Assembly: GCA_016874755.1 (NCBI GenBank)
Contig: VGTH01000007.1
Span: forward strand, 62,001-126,000
Direction of reading: 5' to 3'
DNA from: Deltaproteobacteria bacterium
GTDB taxonomy: Bacteria; Desulfobacterota; Binatia; UBA9968
Length of the DNA stretch: 64,000 nucleotides
A program made the translations under genes and the position numbers. The notes beneath the pieces are model-generated. The model was given only the letters and a program-made list of their open reading frames with translations, made no database searches and was not told the origin of the DNA. Shown piece after piece: positions 42,566-51,654 of this stretch; positions within the stretch are counted from its first letter, which is position 1, and each line of letters starts with the position of its first letter.

Positions 42566-44005
42566 ATGAAAAGCCAACGACTATTTTACATTTGGCTAGC
42601 GATTTTTCCTGCGCTCGCGCTCAATCCGCCGGCCTGGGGCGCCCAAGCGGGACGGCGGACTCCGGTGGTCGAGCGGCCGGCGGTGCCCGCCGCGCCGCCG
42701 CTTGAAGCAAAGGCGCAGTTAACCGGCGTCCGTTTGCTGTCGTCGCCGACGTACACGCGGGTGACGATGGACCTGACGGAATCGGTGCGCTACGAGATCG
42801 GCCGCTTGCCCGAAGACCCGAAGAATAGTTTGCCGCCGCGCATCTTCATCGACATCAGCGGCACGCGCCTGGCGATGGACTCGGCGGAGCCGATTGCGGT
42901 GGACGACGGTTTGGTGCGGCGCGTGCGCCTAGGCCAGAACACCGACACAACGGTGCGCGTGGTCCTCGATATGAACAGTTTGCGCGATCATAAGGCGTTC
43001 CTGTTGCCGGACCCGTATCGGTTGGTGATCGATGTTCAAGGCGCCGGCAACCGCAGCGCGGAAAACAGCGTCGTCGCGGTGGAGAAAAACGCCGCCGCAG
43101 CGCCGGCTGAAGCGGCCAAGGCCGCGGCGCCGGTGCCATCGGCTCCCGAGAGAAATCGGCCGGCTCCGGTTGCGGAAGCGGCCAAGGCTGCGCCGGTGGA
43201 GACCGCACGGCCGGCGGCACCGCCACCGACTGTGGCGGAAACGCGCAAGCCCACACCGGTTCCTGAGCGCAGCCGGCAAACCGCGTCGTTGCCGTCAGCG
43301 GGCGCGCGCCCGGCAGCACCGGGCATTCGCAAGATCGTTCTCGATCCAGGCCACGGCGGCCGCGACCCCGGCGCCATCGGCGTCGACGGCCTCACTGAGA
43401 AAGATATTGTCTTGAAAGTAGCGCGCAAGCTGGCCGCTAAGCTGCAAAAGGACATGGGAATTCAGGTCGTGCTGACGCGCAAGGATGATTCCTATGTGCC
43501 GCTGGAAGATCGCACCGCCATTGCCAATTCCCAGGATGCCGACTTGTTTATCTCGCTCCATATGAACGCGGCGACGACGCCCGACGCCCGCGGCTTGGAA
43601 ACCTACTACTTGGATAATACTACCGATGAGGCATCGATCCGCCTGGCGTCGCGGGAAAACGGCACGCCGCGCGGCAAGATTTCCGATTTACAGTTCATCT
43701 TGAGCGACATGATGCAGAACTCGAAGCTCGAAGACTCGATTACTTTAGCGCACAACCTACAGAGCTCAGTGGTGAACACCATGTCCAAGAAAATGGACGT
43801 GCGCGATTTGGGCGTGAAGAAGGCGCTCTTCTATGTGCTGGTCGGCGCGCGCATGCCGAGCGTGCTGGTGGAAATGTTCTTTATCACCAACAAGGCCGAA
43901 GGCCGCGCCATGGCGCAGGAAGCCTACCAGGATTCGGTCGTTGAGGCGCTCTATGACGGGATTTTGAAATACAACCAGAGCACGCTGGCGGTAAAGACGC
44001 TGTAA
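42566..44005 (+). CDS. N-acetylmuramoyl-L-alanine amidase, AmiC-like (AMIN + Amidase_3)
   Basis: 479-residue periplasmic amidase that trims peptide stems from septal peptidoglycan. Residues 1-25 are a signal peptide; about 45-155 form an AMIN domain (LTGVRLLSSPTYTRVTMDLT); 170-250 is a long Ala/Pro-rich linker; about 252-470 is the Zn amidase with VLDPGHGGRDPGAIG, SLHMNAATTPDARG-type and PSVLVEMFFITNKAEG blocks (the terminal Glu is the catalytic acid). Follows mutS by 38 bases. The Pro-Ala linker is GC-rich but in frame. Confidence 0.93.
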   Translation: MKSQRLFYIWLAIFPALALNPPAWGAQAGRRTPVVERPAVPAAPPLEAKAQLTGVRLLSSPTYTRVTMDLTESVRYEIGRLPEDPKNSLPPRIFIDISGTRLAMDSAEPIAVDDGLVRRVRLGQNTDTTVRVVLDMNSLRDHKAFLLPDPYRLVIDVQGAGNRSAENSVVAVEKNAAAAPAEAAKAAAPVPSAPERNRPAPVAEAAKAAPVETARPAAPPPTVAETRKPTPVPERSRQTASLPSAGARPAAPGIRKIVLDPGHGGRDPGAIGVDGLTEKDIVLKVARKLAAKLQKDMGIQVVLTRKDDSYVPLEDRTAIANSQDADLFISLHMNAATTPDARGLETYYLDNTTDEASIRLASRENGTPRGKISDLQFILSDMMQNSKLEDSITLAHNLQSSVVNTMSKKMDVRDLGVKKALFYVLVGARMPSVLVEMFFITNKAEGRAMAQEAYQDSVVEALYDGILKYNQSTLAVKTL

Positions 44006-44020
44006 TCATCGACAACCGGC

Positions 44021-46726
44021 ATGGATACCATCGCGCTTTCTCGTTCGTTGCTCGACTCGGTGCAGGGCGAGGCCGATCTCACCCGGCGCGCGCGCAGCTA
44101 TGCGCAGCGCGGCCGCGAGCTGCTGTTCGAGCGCCACCGCGCCGGCGCCGGCGGTTTGGAGATCGTTTCGGCGTACACGACGATCATCGATCACTTGGTC
44201 CGCCACCTGTTCACGGTCGCTGCCGAGGAGTATCAACAGCACCACCCCGCGGAAAAGCTGCGGTGTGCCGTGGTGGCCCAGGGCGGCTACGGGCGCGGCG
44301 AGTTGAATCCTCAATCCGATCTCGATCTCTATTTTCTTCACGTCGGTCAGCCGACGCCGTTTGTGCAAGCCGTGGCCAAGAAGCTCTACTACACATTGAT
44401 GGATGCCGGCTTCACCGTCGGTCATGCGCTGCGCACCAACAACGACTCGATGCGCTTGGCCGAAGCCGACATGAAGGTTCGCACGGCGCTGCTGGATTCG
44501 CGTTTTCTTTGCGGCGACTACGGGCTCTACGGCGTGATCGAGCGCGATATTGAGAAACGCTTGCTGCGCAAACAAGCGAGCCGTTTCGTGGCGGAAAAAT
44601 TGGCGGAAAGCAAGCAACGACACGCGGAGTACGGCGGGTCGGTTTATCTGCTCGAGCCCGAAGTCAAAGAAGGCGAGGGCGGGCTGCGCGATATCCACAC
44701 GGCGCGCTGGCTGGCGCGTGTGCTGGTGCAGGCCAAGGACCTGGAGGATGTCGCGCTCAAAGGGATCGTCGCCGGCGCCGACGTGGCCAAGCTTAAAGAG
44801 GCGCAAAATTTTCTCCTGCGCGTGCGCAACGAGCTGCATTTTTCGACAGGCAAGCATCAGGATCAGTTGACCTTCGAGCACCAGGAGAAAGTCAGCGATG
44901 CCTTGGGTTTCCAGGGCGAAGAGATGCTGCGCGGCGTCGAAGTATTCATGCGCCGGTACTATCTCCACGCCGTGGAGATCAGCCGGATCACCAACTTGAT
45001 CATCCATCGCATGACCAAGCACAAGCGGCCGCTGTTCGCCGCGCGCTACAGCTTCGGGCGCAACCTACGGCTCGGGGTGCGCGTCACCAAATCGCATATG
45101 TCCGTCACCAAGCCGGAAATCTTCCAGCGCGAACCGAGCAATCTGATCCGTTTGTTCGAAGATATGCAGAAACATGGCTACGAGCTGGCCCATGAGACCC
45201 GTGAAGTGATGCGCGCCCATCTCGGTTTGATCGACGAAGAGTATCGGCGCTCCGCCGAGGCGAATCTGCCGTTCTTTAGCATTCTCAAATGGAAAGAGCG
45301 GGTCTACGAAACGCTTTCGGAAATGCATCAGTGCGGCGTCCTCGGGGCTTTTATCCCCGAGTTCGGCCGTCTGCTGTGCATGGTGCTGCACGACGCCTAC
45401 CACACCTATACGGTGGATCAGCATTCGCTGCGGCTCGTCATGGAAATCGAGCAGCTCAAAGCCGGCGACCATGAGAAAACCTTGCCGCTGCTCACCCAGT
45501 TGGCGCGCGAGGCGGACAAGATCGAGCTGCTCTATCTGGGATTATTATTTCACGATATCGGCAAGGGTTTGGGCGGCGGCCATTCCGAAGTGGGCGCCGA
45601 GATGGTTCGGCCGATCGCCAAACGCATGAAGCTCAACGCCGACGACGGCGCGCTCGTTGAGTTTCTCGTGCGCCACCATTTGCTGATGACCCACACCGCG
45701 TTTCGACGCGATCTCGAGGACGAAAAGACGATTTTCGATTTTGCCAAGACCATGGGCAACGTGCGCAATCTGCAGATGCTCTATCTGCTGACGTTCGCTG
45801 ACGTGAAGGGCGTTGGCCCCGACGTGTGGAACCCCTGGAAGGCGTCGTTGCTGGGTGAGCTCTACGTCAAGACGTTGAATCTCCTCGAAGAAGCGGAAAA
45901 GGGCGAGCTGCAGCGCCAAGACGTGCGCGCAGTGGTGCGGCGCATTCAGACCCGGCTGCGCAAGGAGTTGGCGAAGGACGGCGCCGCGGAGCGCGTTGAC
46001 GCGTTTCTCGAAATTATGCCCGATCGTTACTTTCTCTCGACGCCCGAGAACGATGTCGCCGGCCATTTTCGCTTGATGGAGAGCTATGACGGCGATGGCG
46101 CGGTTGTCGACGTGCAGCATTTTCCCGAGCGGGCTTGCAGCTCGGTGGTCATTTGCACCCAGGACCGCCCCGGTTTGTTTGCGTCGATCACCGGCGCTCT
46201 GACGGCACTGGGTTTAGATATCGTCAACGCGCGCATCTTTACGGCCAATGACGGCCGGATCATCGATGTGTTTCGCATCGCGCACCGCGGCAAACGCGAT
46301 GCCGTCATGAACGAGCAAAAGTGGGGGCGCTTTCGCGCCACGCTAAATAGCGTGTTGGCTGGCAAGACCGACGTGGCGAAGTTGGTCGAGGGCTCGCGCA
46401 GATCGATCTTGCTGCAAAAGCGCGTGCCCAAAGTGTCCACCGTCGTGCGCATGGACAACGAAGCGTCGGACGGTTTTACCATCGTCGAGGTGTTTACCGA
46501 CGATCGCATCGGGGTATTGTTCACGATTACCCACACGTTGTATCAACTTGGCCTGTCGATTCACGTCGCCAAGATCTCCACCAACGTCGATCAGGTCGCC
46601 GACGTGTTTTATGTCACTGACGAACGCGGCGGCAAAGTGCTCGATCCGGGTCGTCTCGAAGCCGCGCGCGATGCGCTGCAACGGATTCTGGCGCCGCAGA
46701 ATGAGCCCAGCCAACGAGTCGCTTAG
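44021..46726 (+). CDS. glnD: [Protein-PII] uridylyltransferase/uridylyl-removing enzyme
   Basis: 901-residue bifunctional nitrogen sensor that modifies and demodifies PII. The nucleotidyltransferase motif is GGYGRGELNPQSDLDLYFLH (residues about 87-106). The HD hydrolase is LLFHDIGKGLGGGHSEVG near residue 510. Two C-terminal ACT domains start at CTQDRPGLFASITGALTALG and VFTDDRIGVLFTITHTLYQ. All domains are intact. It lies 15 bases after the amidase gene and overlaps xerD by 26 bases. Confidence 0.97.
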   Translation: MDTIALSRSLLDSVQGEADLTRRARSYAQRGRELLFERHRAGAGGLEIVSAYTTIIDHLVRHLFTVAAEEYQQHHPAEKLRCAVVAQGGYGRGELNPQSDLDLYFLHVGQPTPFVQAVAKKLYYTLMDAGFTVGHALRTNNDSMRLAEADMKVRTALLDSRFLCGDYGLYGVIERDIEKRLLRKQASRFVAEKLAESKQRHAEYGGSVYLLEPEVKEGEGGLRDIHTARWLARVLVQAKDLEDVALKGIVAGADVAKLKEAQNFLLRVRNELHFSTGKHQDQLTFEHQEKVSDALGFQGEEMLRGVEVFMRRYYLHAVEISRITNLIIHRMTKHKRPLFAARYSFGRNLRLGVRVTKSHMSVTKPEIFQREPSNLIRLFEDMQKHGYELAHETREVMRAHLGLIDEEYRRSAEANLPFFSILKWKERVYETLSEMHQCGVLGAFIPEFGRLLCMVLHDAYHTYTVDQHSLRLVMEIEQLKAGDHEKTLPLLTQLAREADKIELLYLGLLFHDIGKGLGGGHSEVGAEMVRPIAKRMKLNADDGALVEFLVRHHLLMTHTAFRRDLEDEKTIFDFAKTMGNVRNLQMLYLLTFADVKGVGPDVWNPWKASLLGELYVKTLNLLEEAEKGELQRQDVRAVVRRIQTRLRKELAKDGAAERVDAFLEIMPDRYFLSTPENDVAGHFRLMESYDGDGAVVDVQHFPERACSSVVICTQDRPGLFASITGALTALGLDIVNARIFTANDGRIIDVFRIAHRGKRDAVMNEQKWGRFRATLNSVLAGKTDVAKLVEGSRRSILLQKRVPKVSTVVRMDNEASDGFTIVEVFTDDRIGVLFTITHTLYQLGLSIHVAKISTNVDQVADVFYVTDERGGKVLDPGRLEAARDALQRILAPQNEPSQRVA

Positions 46727-47621
46727 TCTCTACGTCGACCGCTTCCTGGCGTCGATTACGGTGGAGAAAGGCTTGGCGAAGAATACCGTCGAAGCCTACA
46801 GCCGCGACCTCGCGCAGCTCGTCGAATTTCTTACCCAGCAAGGGATCGGTGCATGGCCAGACGTGGAGCCGCTGCAGCTGCGCTCCTACATCGGCTACCT
46901 GCGCGAACAGAGACTCGCCAACCGCAGTATCGTGCGCCGCTTGGTCGGGCTGCGCCGGTTGTATCGGTTTCTGAAAATTGAAGGGGTGGTCGCCAAAGAC
47001 CCGCTGCCGTCGGTGCGCTTCGCCGCTGCTCCCCGCAAACTGCCGAATACTTTATCAGGCGACGACATCGCCAAACTGATCGCCCACCCGGATCCAACCT
47101 CGCCGCTCGGCATGCGCGACCGCGCCATGTTCGAGCTGCTCTATGGCGCCGGCCTGCGGGTGTCGGAGTTGATCGGCGTGCAGCTCCAACAAATCAACTT
47201 CGATGGCAACTATCTTACGGTGAAAGGCAAGGGCTCTAAGGTGCGGGCGATCCCGTTTGGCAAGTTCGCCCGCGAAAAATTGTATTCGTATGTCACCGAC
47301 ATGCGGCCGCGCCTGCTCAAAGGCAAAGCGAGCCCGTTCGTATTCACCAATCGTTCGGGCAGGCCGCTAAGCCGCCAAGGCTTTTGGAAGATTATCCGCG
47401 CCCACGCCCTCGCCGCCGGCATCGACAAGCGGGTCACGCCGCACACCCTGCGCCACTCCTTCGCGACGCATTTGTTAGAAGGCGGCGCCGACCTGCGCTC
47501 GGTGCAAGCCATGCTCGGCCACGCCGATATTTCGACGACGCAGATTTACACCCACGTCGACGGCGCGCGCTTGAAGAAAGTTCACCGGGAGTTTCATCCG
47601 CGGGAACGCTCGCGAGGCTAA
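46701..47621 (+). CDS. xerD: Site-specific tyrosine recombinase XerD-type
   Basis: 306-residue recombinase that resolves chromosome dimers. Start ATG 46701 (MSPANESLSLYVDRFL) lies inside glnD, overlapping its last 26 bases. The core-binding N-terminal domain has KGLAKNTVEAYSRDLAQL; catalytic residues appear in GLRVSEL (Arg), KGKGSKVR, HTLRHSFATHLLEGG (His-Arg), GHADISTTQIYTHV (His and the nucleophile Tyr). Normal Xer length and housekeeping context, so it is chromosomal rather than phage-derived. XerC versus XerD is decided only by general resemblance. Confidence 0.93.
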   Translation: MSPANESLSLYVDRFLASITVEKGLAKNTVEAYSRDLAQLVEFLTQQGIGAWPDVEPLQLRSYIGYLREQRLANRSIVRRLVGLRRLYRFLKIEGVVAKDPLPSVRFAAAPRKLPNTLSGDDIAKLIAHPDPTSPLGMRDRAMFELLYGAGLRVSELIGVQLQQINFDGNYLTVKGKGSKVRAIPFGKFAREKLYSYVTDMRPRLLKGKASPFVFTNRSGRPLSRQGFWKIIRAHALAAGIDKRVTPHTLRHSFATHLLEGGADLRSVQAMLGHADISTTQIYTHVDGARLKKVHREFHPRERSRG

Positions 47622-47645
47622 GCAATTGGCAAGATAGGGAGCCGC

Positions 47646-49028
47646 CTATTTGTTCGGCTTGGCCCATTCGCCGTCGCCGGCTTTACCGGTGACTTTGCCG
47701 TCGCGCATGACGACTTTGCCTTTGACGAGTGTCATCGTCGGGACGCCGATGACCTTTTGGCCGGCGTAGGGTGTCCAGCCGCATTTGGAATACATTTCCT
47801 CCGTGAGAATGGTTTTTTCTTGTTTCAAGTCGATGATCGCCAGATCGGCGTCGGCGCCGACTTGGATGGTGCCCTTGCGCGGGGCCAGGGCGAATCTTTG
47901 CGCCGGATTGTGCGACGTCAAGCGCACGAGTCGATCGAGGCTGATGCGGCCGCGGTTTACCTCGCTCAGAAATAGACTCAAGTATTCTTGTATCACCGGC
48001 GCGCCGCCGGGGGCTTCCCACATGTCTTTCCAGCCGATCTCTTTTTCTGCCGAAGTATGCGGCGCATGGTCGGTGCCGCAGACGTCGATGGTGCCGTCGC
48101 GGATGGCGTCCCACATGGCGAGACTGTCTGCTTCGGGGAGCCAGATGCCGAGGGCGTAGGGGCCGAGCTTGGTCAGGTTCTCGCGCTTGTGGCCGAGAAA
48201 AAGCGCCCAAGGGTTGACCTCGGCGGTGACGTCTTGGCCCTTGTCTTTGGCGCGGCGAATCAGTTCGACCGCGCCCAGCGTGTTGACGTGAAGCACGTGC
48301 AGTTTGGCGCCGGTCGCTTCTTGCATGCGCAGCAGCGTGGCGATCGCGCTATCCCAGACGATGCCTTTGTGCGCTCGATAGGCGTCGGCGTAGGCGGTCG
48401 GGCCGCGCAGGCCGCGCTTCCAATAGCCTTGCTCGACCACGTCCATGATTTCCTGGCTGTGCGGATGGACCATCAGCGGCAGGTTGGTCTCGGCGACGGC
48501 TTCGAAGATGCGCAGGAGATCGCCCTGGTGGCTGACGCCAATGCCGGGCATGTGGGGATAGCTGCGCCGGGTGTCGCGAATCATGAACAGCTTGAATGCC
48601 AAGGCACCGGACTTGGCGAGTTTGGGGACCTCTTTCAGATGGGTCGGCGCCGGGTTGTGATTGAAGTGCACGACCGCTTTCTTAACGCCGTTTTTCACGA
48701 TGCTGTTGTAACGGGCCAACGTAGTCGTCGGCGGATTGACGTTGGGCATGCCGACCGAGAGTGTCACGCCGCCGGCCGCGGCAGCCTGGGTGGCCGTGAA
48801 CAAGTCTTCCTTGTGGGTATAGCCGGGATCGCGGTGGTGCGTGTGGGTATCGATGAGGCCGGGAACGATCGCTTTGCCGGATGCGTCGATGGTTTCCTTC
48901 GCTTCGGCAAAAACGTCGGCGCTACCCAGCGCGGCAATCTTGCCGCGATGAATGGCCAGATCGGTTGTGACGATGCCACCGGGCGTCCAGACGGCGCCGT
49001 TTTTAATAACAAGATCGAAGCTTGCCAT
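47646..49028 (-). CDS. Dihydroorotase/allantoinase-like amidohydrolase
   Basis: 460-residue cyclic amidohydrolase of the dihydroorotase superfamily. N-terminal metal motif PGLIDTHTHHRDPG (HxHxxxP type), carboxylated lysine region SGALAFKLFMI, mid His in MVHPHSQEIMD and VLHVNT, and the late Asp in DVCGTDHAPHTSAEK. All binuclear-site residues are in place, so it should be catalytic. Dihydroorotase, allantoinase or hydantoinase activity cannot be separated by eye; the absence of pyr genes nearby argues against a pyrimidine role. Convergent with xerD. Confidence 0.88.
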   Translation of the reverse strand: MASFDLVIKNGAVWTPGGIVTTDLAIHRGKIAALGSADVFAEAKETIDASGKAIVPGLIDTHTHHRDPGYTHKEDLFTATQAAAAGGVTLSVGMPNVNPPTTTLARYNSIVKNGVKKAVVHFNHNPAPTHLKEVPKLAKSGALAFKLFMIRDTRRSYPHMPGIGVSHQGDLLRIFEAVAETNLPLMVHPHSQEIMDVVEQGYWKRGLRGPTAYADAYRAHKGIVWDSAIATLLRMQEATGAKLHVLHVNTLGAVELIRRAKDKGQDVTAEVNPWALFLGHKRENLTKLGPYALGIWLPEADSLAMWDAIRDGTIDVCGTDHAPHTSAEKEIGWKDMWEAPGGAPVIQEYLSLFLSEVNRGRISLDRLVRLTSHNPAQRFALAPRKGTIQVGADADLAIIDLKQEKTILTEEMYSKCGWTPYAGQKVIGVPTMTLVKGKVVMRDGKVTGKAGDGEWAKPNK

Positions 49029-49043
49029 CGAATCCTTGAATCG

Positions 49044-49112
49044 CCACGAAGATCACGAAGGACAAGAAGCTGTGGAGCATTTCTTGAGATCCGACTTCGT
49101 GCATCTTCGTGG
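49044..49112. repeat. ACGAAG-word palindrome, copy 3
   Basis: CCACGAAGATCACGAAG (49044-49060) pairs with CTTCGTGCATCTTCGTGG (49095-49112), one inserted base. Located between the amidohydrolase gene and the tandem cupin genes on the same strand. Confidence 0.85.
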
Positions 49113-49131
49113 TGAGTGAAAATTTTGCAGC

Positions 49132-49725
49132 TTAGGCGGTGATTTCGTACGGGACGTTGGTCGGCCCTTCGATGCGGCGGTGTGTGTTCGTCGCCATATC
49201 GTAGTTGCCCTGGGGTACTTTGCCGGCGACACGCTCAGAGCGCAGAATCAAGCCGTAGGATTTTCCCGGCCCGCCATGTTCGGCATGAATGTCGAAGGGC
49301 GGCACCAGGTCGCATTTTCCCGGCGTTCCCAAAGTAGTGCTCTCCAGCTCCAGCTTGGCGTAGCCCTCTTTACTGTGATCGTCGACGCGGCGATAGCGCT
49401 CCAAAGTCTCCGTGCCTTCAAGCAAGCCATAAGCAGTCCACGCATGGGCATGATCGTGAATGCTGCCTTTGCGGTTGGCGCCATGCACGACGCCGTTGAC
49501 GACGAAGCCGTAGTCAGGGTCTTCGTAGAAAAGCAGATTACGCCGGCCGCCGTCGGTGTCGGGCCACGTCTTGCAGGTCGCGCGCATCGACGGATCGTTG
49601 ACCAGCTCCTGGAGCAACTCGCGGCCTTTTTTCATGCGCGCTTCGGTATCCGGTAGTTCTTGCCAAGCTGCGCGCAATTCTTGAATGAATTTTTCGAATG
49701 CCGGGAGTCTTTTCGCCGTCGACAT
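49132..49725 (-). CDS. Cysteine-dioxygenase-like cupin (copy B)
   Basis: 197 residues. Landmarks are YEDPDYGFVVNGVVHG and KGSIHDHAHAWTAYGLLEGTE, containing the cupin HDH metal pair, and PPFDIHAEHGGPGKS for the third His. The tandem neighbour at 49743 has the same layout with very high similarity across most of the length, and copy A at 36768 is a more distant relative. An N-terminal LPDTEARMKKGRELLQELVN block is shared by copies B and C. Thiol oxidation is a guess from fold. Fifth-base spacing (17 bases) implies cotranscription with copy C. Confidence 0.75.
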   Translation of the reverse strand: MSTAKRLPAFEKFIQELRAAWQELPDTEARMKKGRELLQELVNDPSMRATCKTWPDTDGGRRNLLFYEDPDYGFVVNGVVHGANRKGSIHDHAHAWTAYGLLEGTETLERYRRVDDHSKEGYAKLELESTTLGTPGKCDLVPPFDIHAEHGGPGKSYGLILRSERVAGKVPQGNYDMATNTHRRIEGPTNVPYEITA

Positions 49726-49742
49726 AAATACCTCCGAAAGTT

Positions 49743-50324
49743 CTACTTAATTTCGTAAGGAATATTGGTCGGCCCTTCGATCTGCTTGTAGAGATTGCCT
49801 TCCATGCTGTAGCTGCCCTGGAGAACTTTGCCGGCGACCCGTTCGGAGCGCAGGATGACTGCAACAGAACGCGCGGGCCCGCCTTGCTCGGCGTGGATGT
49901 CGAAAGGCGGCACCAGGTCGACTTTGCCGGCGTTGCCTTCCGTGACGCTTTCCAATTCAAGTTTGGCGTAGCCTTCTTTGCTGCGGTCGTCGACGCGCCG
50001 ATAGCGCTCCAGGCTCTCGGTGCCGTCGAGCACGCCGTAGGCTGTCCAGGCGTGGGCGTGATCGTGGATGCCGCCCTTGCGGCCGGGCACGCGGACGACG
50101 CCGTTAATCGCGAAGCCGCATTCTTGGTCTTCGTGAAAGAGCAGATTCTTCCGTCCTTCCGTAGACGGCCATGACTTGGACGCCTGGCGGAGCGACGGGT
50201 CTTGGACCAGTTCTTCGAGCAGTTGCCGGCCTTTTTTCATACGCGCTTCAGTATCTGGTAGTTCCTTCCACGCCGCGCGCAAGTCCGCAATGAATTTCTC
50301 AAAGACAGGAATGTGCTTTCCCAT
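49743..50324 (-). CDS. Cysteine-dioxygenase-like cupin (copy C, tandem duplicate)
   Basis: 193 residues from ATG 50324, which follows GGGGG with good spacing; the upstream TTG at 50336 is weaker. Same framework as copy B: HEDQECGFAINGVVRV, KGGIHDHAHAWTAYGVLDGTE and VPPFDIHAEQGGPARS. All likely metal ligands are kept in both copies. The duplicates have diverged mainly in the middle and C-terminus. It is upstream of copy B in transcription order. Confidence 0.77.
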   Translation of the reverse strand: MGKHIPVFEKFIADLRAAWKELPDTEARMKKGRQLLEELVQDPSLRQASKSWPSTEGRKNLLFHEDQECGFAINGVVRVPGRKGGIHDHAHAWTAYGVLDGTESLERYRRVDDRSKEGYAKLELESVTEGNAGKVDLVPPFDIHAEQGGPARSVAVILRSERVAGKVLQGSYSMEGNLYKQIEGPTNIPYEIK

Positions 50325-50391
50325 AGCAACCCCCAATGCTCTTTTTCTTGCCTATTGGTAACAAAGCGACTCGGGCCAAGCAACAGTTGAG

Positions 50392-50718
50392 TTAAAGATG
50401 AACAAATGCCCGCACCCAGTTCTTCGGCAGCGCCGTGTGGCCTTGACCGGTGACGTCTTCGGCGAGAAACACATCGCCGGGTCCAAAAACTATCTTGGTG
50501 CCGTCGCCGATGCCAATCTCACAGGAGCCAGAGAGCGTAATGCACCATTGGCGCCGCGGTGCGTTGTGCCAGCCCAAGATGTCGCGGTTGTCGTCGTTCT
50601 TGAACATCAGCGCTTTCGCGTTGATCGCTTTTAAGAAGAATTCCGAAGCCAGGCTTTGATCGAGATCTTCGAAGTGGGATTTGCCATCGGCACCCGTGTA
50701 CATTCTGCAAAACTGCAT
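50392..50718 (-). CDS. Small single-cupin protein
   Basis: 108 residues from ATG 50718, with GGAGG five bases upstream. Cupin pattern: RRQWCITLSGSCEIGIGDG, then FGPGDVFLAEDVTGQGHTAL. The HxH of the first motif is replaced by RRQWC, leaving few metal ligands; it may bind a small molecule or be an oligomeric regulator instead. No signal peptide. It follows the two CDO-like cupins on the same strand at a 67-base gap. Confidence 0.75.
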   Translation of the reverse strand: MQFCRMYTGADGKSHFEDLDQSLASEFFLKAINAKALMFKNDDNRDILGWHNAPRRQWCITLSGSCEIGIGDGTKIVFGPGDVFLAEDVTGQGHTALPKNWVRAFVHL

Positions 50719-50851
50719 GATTGCCTCCAATCTGTCTGCCTTAGCCGTAGCAGCAAAGGGCGAATTGTTTCAAGTCGATTTAGCCTGAGTTTGACAGCTA
50801 ACCTAGGGCAGGGTAGCAACAAACAATTGCATTAACGTAGGAGATTTCCAG

Positions 50852-51583
50852 ATGAACGATTCCTGGCAGCAGACTTGGGGTGACCAAGGTTTTATTGAAA
50901 ACTGGGCAAGCAAAGGCAGTTGGCAGGCGCCGATTCGCGACCCGCAGACGGCGATGGTGCTGCGCATGATTCCGCAGCCTCTCAAAGCACCGGTTCGTGT
51001 GCTCGATGTTGGCGCCGGCTATGGTGCGCTGGCCGCGGCGGTGTTGCGTGAACGGCCCAATGCCAAGGCGGTGTGTGTCGACGCCTCGGAAGCGATGTTG
51101 AAGCTCGGACCGGACAAAAATCCTGACCTCAAGCAGCGCATGAGCTTTGTTCAAGGATCGCTTGAAACCTCCGATTGGCTCAGGCCTATCACCGGCACCT
51201 TCGACGTGGTGATTTCTTCGCGGGCATTGCATCACTTCACGGAAAATCAGCGGCGCCGTTATATCTTTAAAGAACTTTATCCACTCGTAAACAAAGGTGG
51301 TTGTTTCATCAACGCCGACAACGTCAAGGGTAACACGAAATCGCTCTCCGACCGCTACCGCCGCGCGCGAGATGAGTATTTGGATCGATATGTTCAGCGC
51401 ATGAGCGGCGGCAAGACCAACCTCGCCGAAGCTAAAGCCGCCACGCCCAGCAGCTACCACGGTCCCCACAACAACGGCATCCTTGAAGAAGAGCTGCAAT
51501 GGCTCAGAGATGCCGGGTTCGTCGACGTGGACTGCTTTTGGAAGTTTACGACAATGGTGGTTTATGGGGGATTTAGAGAATAA
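50852..51583 (+). CDS. Class I SAM-dependent methyltransferase
   Basis: 243 residues. Motif I is RVLDVGAGYGALAAAVL near residue 55, the acidic loop is AVCVDASEAMLKLG, and motif post-I has DVVISSRALHHFTE near residue 125. This resembles ubiquinone/menaquinone-type or natural-product methyltransferases. Start ATG 50852 follows GTAGGAG. No signal peptide. Adjacent methyltransferase on the other strand (51654) is a separate family member. Substrate unknown. Confidence 0.86.
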   Translation: MNDSWQQTWGDQGFIENWASKGSWQAPIRDPQTAMVLRMIPQPLKAPVRVLDVGAGYGALAAAVLRERPNAKAVCVDASEAMLKLGPDKNPDLKQRMSFVQGSLETSDWLRPITGTFDVVISSRALHHFTENQRRRYIFKELYPLVNKGGCFINADNVKGNTKSLSDRYRRARDEYLDRYVQRMSGGKTNLAEAKAATPSSYHGPHNNGILEEELQWLRDAGFVDVDCFWKFTTMVVYGGFRE

Positions 51584-51595
51584 ATGCAAAAATTC

Positions 51596-51654
51596 AAAGC
51601 TAAACAATCGGATGCGATCGAGCGGTTTTGGAGGGTTTTCTAATGTTTAGCTTT
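51596..51654. repeat. Inverted repeat between convergent methyltransferase genes
   Basis: AAAGCTAAACA (51596-51606) and TGTTTAGCTTT (51644-51654), perfect 11-base inverted repeat around a 37-base loop. The right arm touches the stop of the minus-strand gene. Same architecture as the word-type palindromes, though with only one word per arm. Confidence 0.6.

Noticed and set aside
46701-47621. Integrase suggesting a genomic island
   Set aside because: The recombinase is XerD-like in a mutS-amidase-glnD run with no att sites or phage genes.
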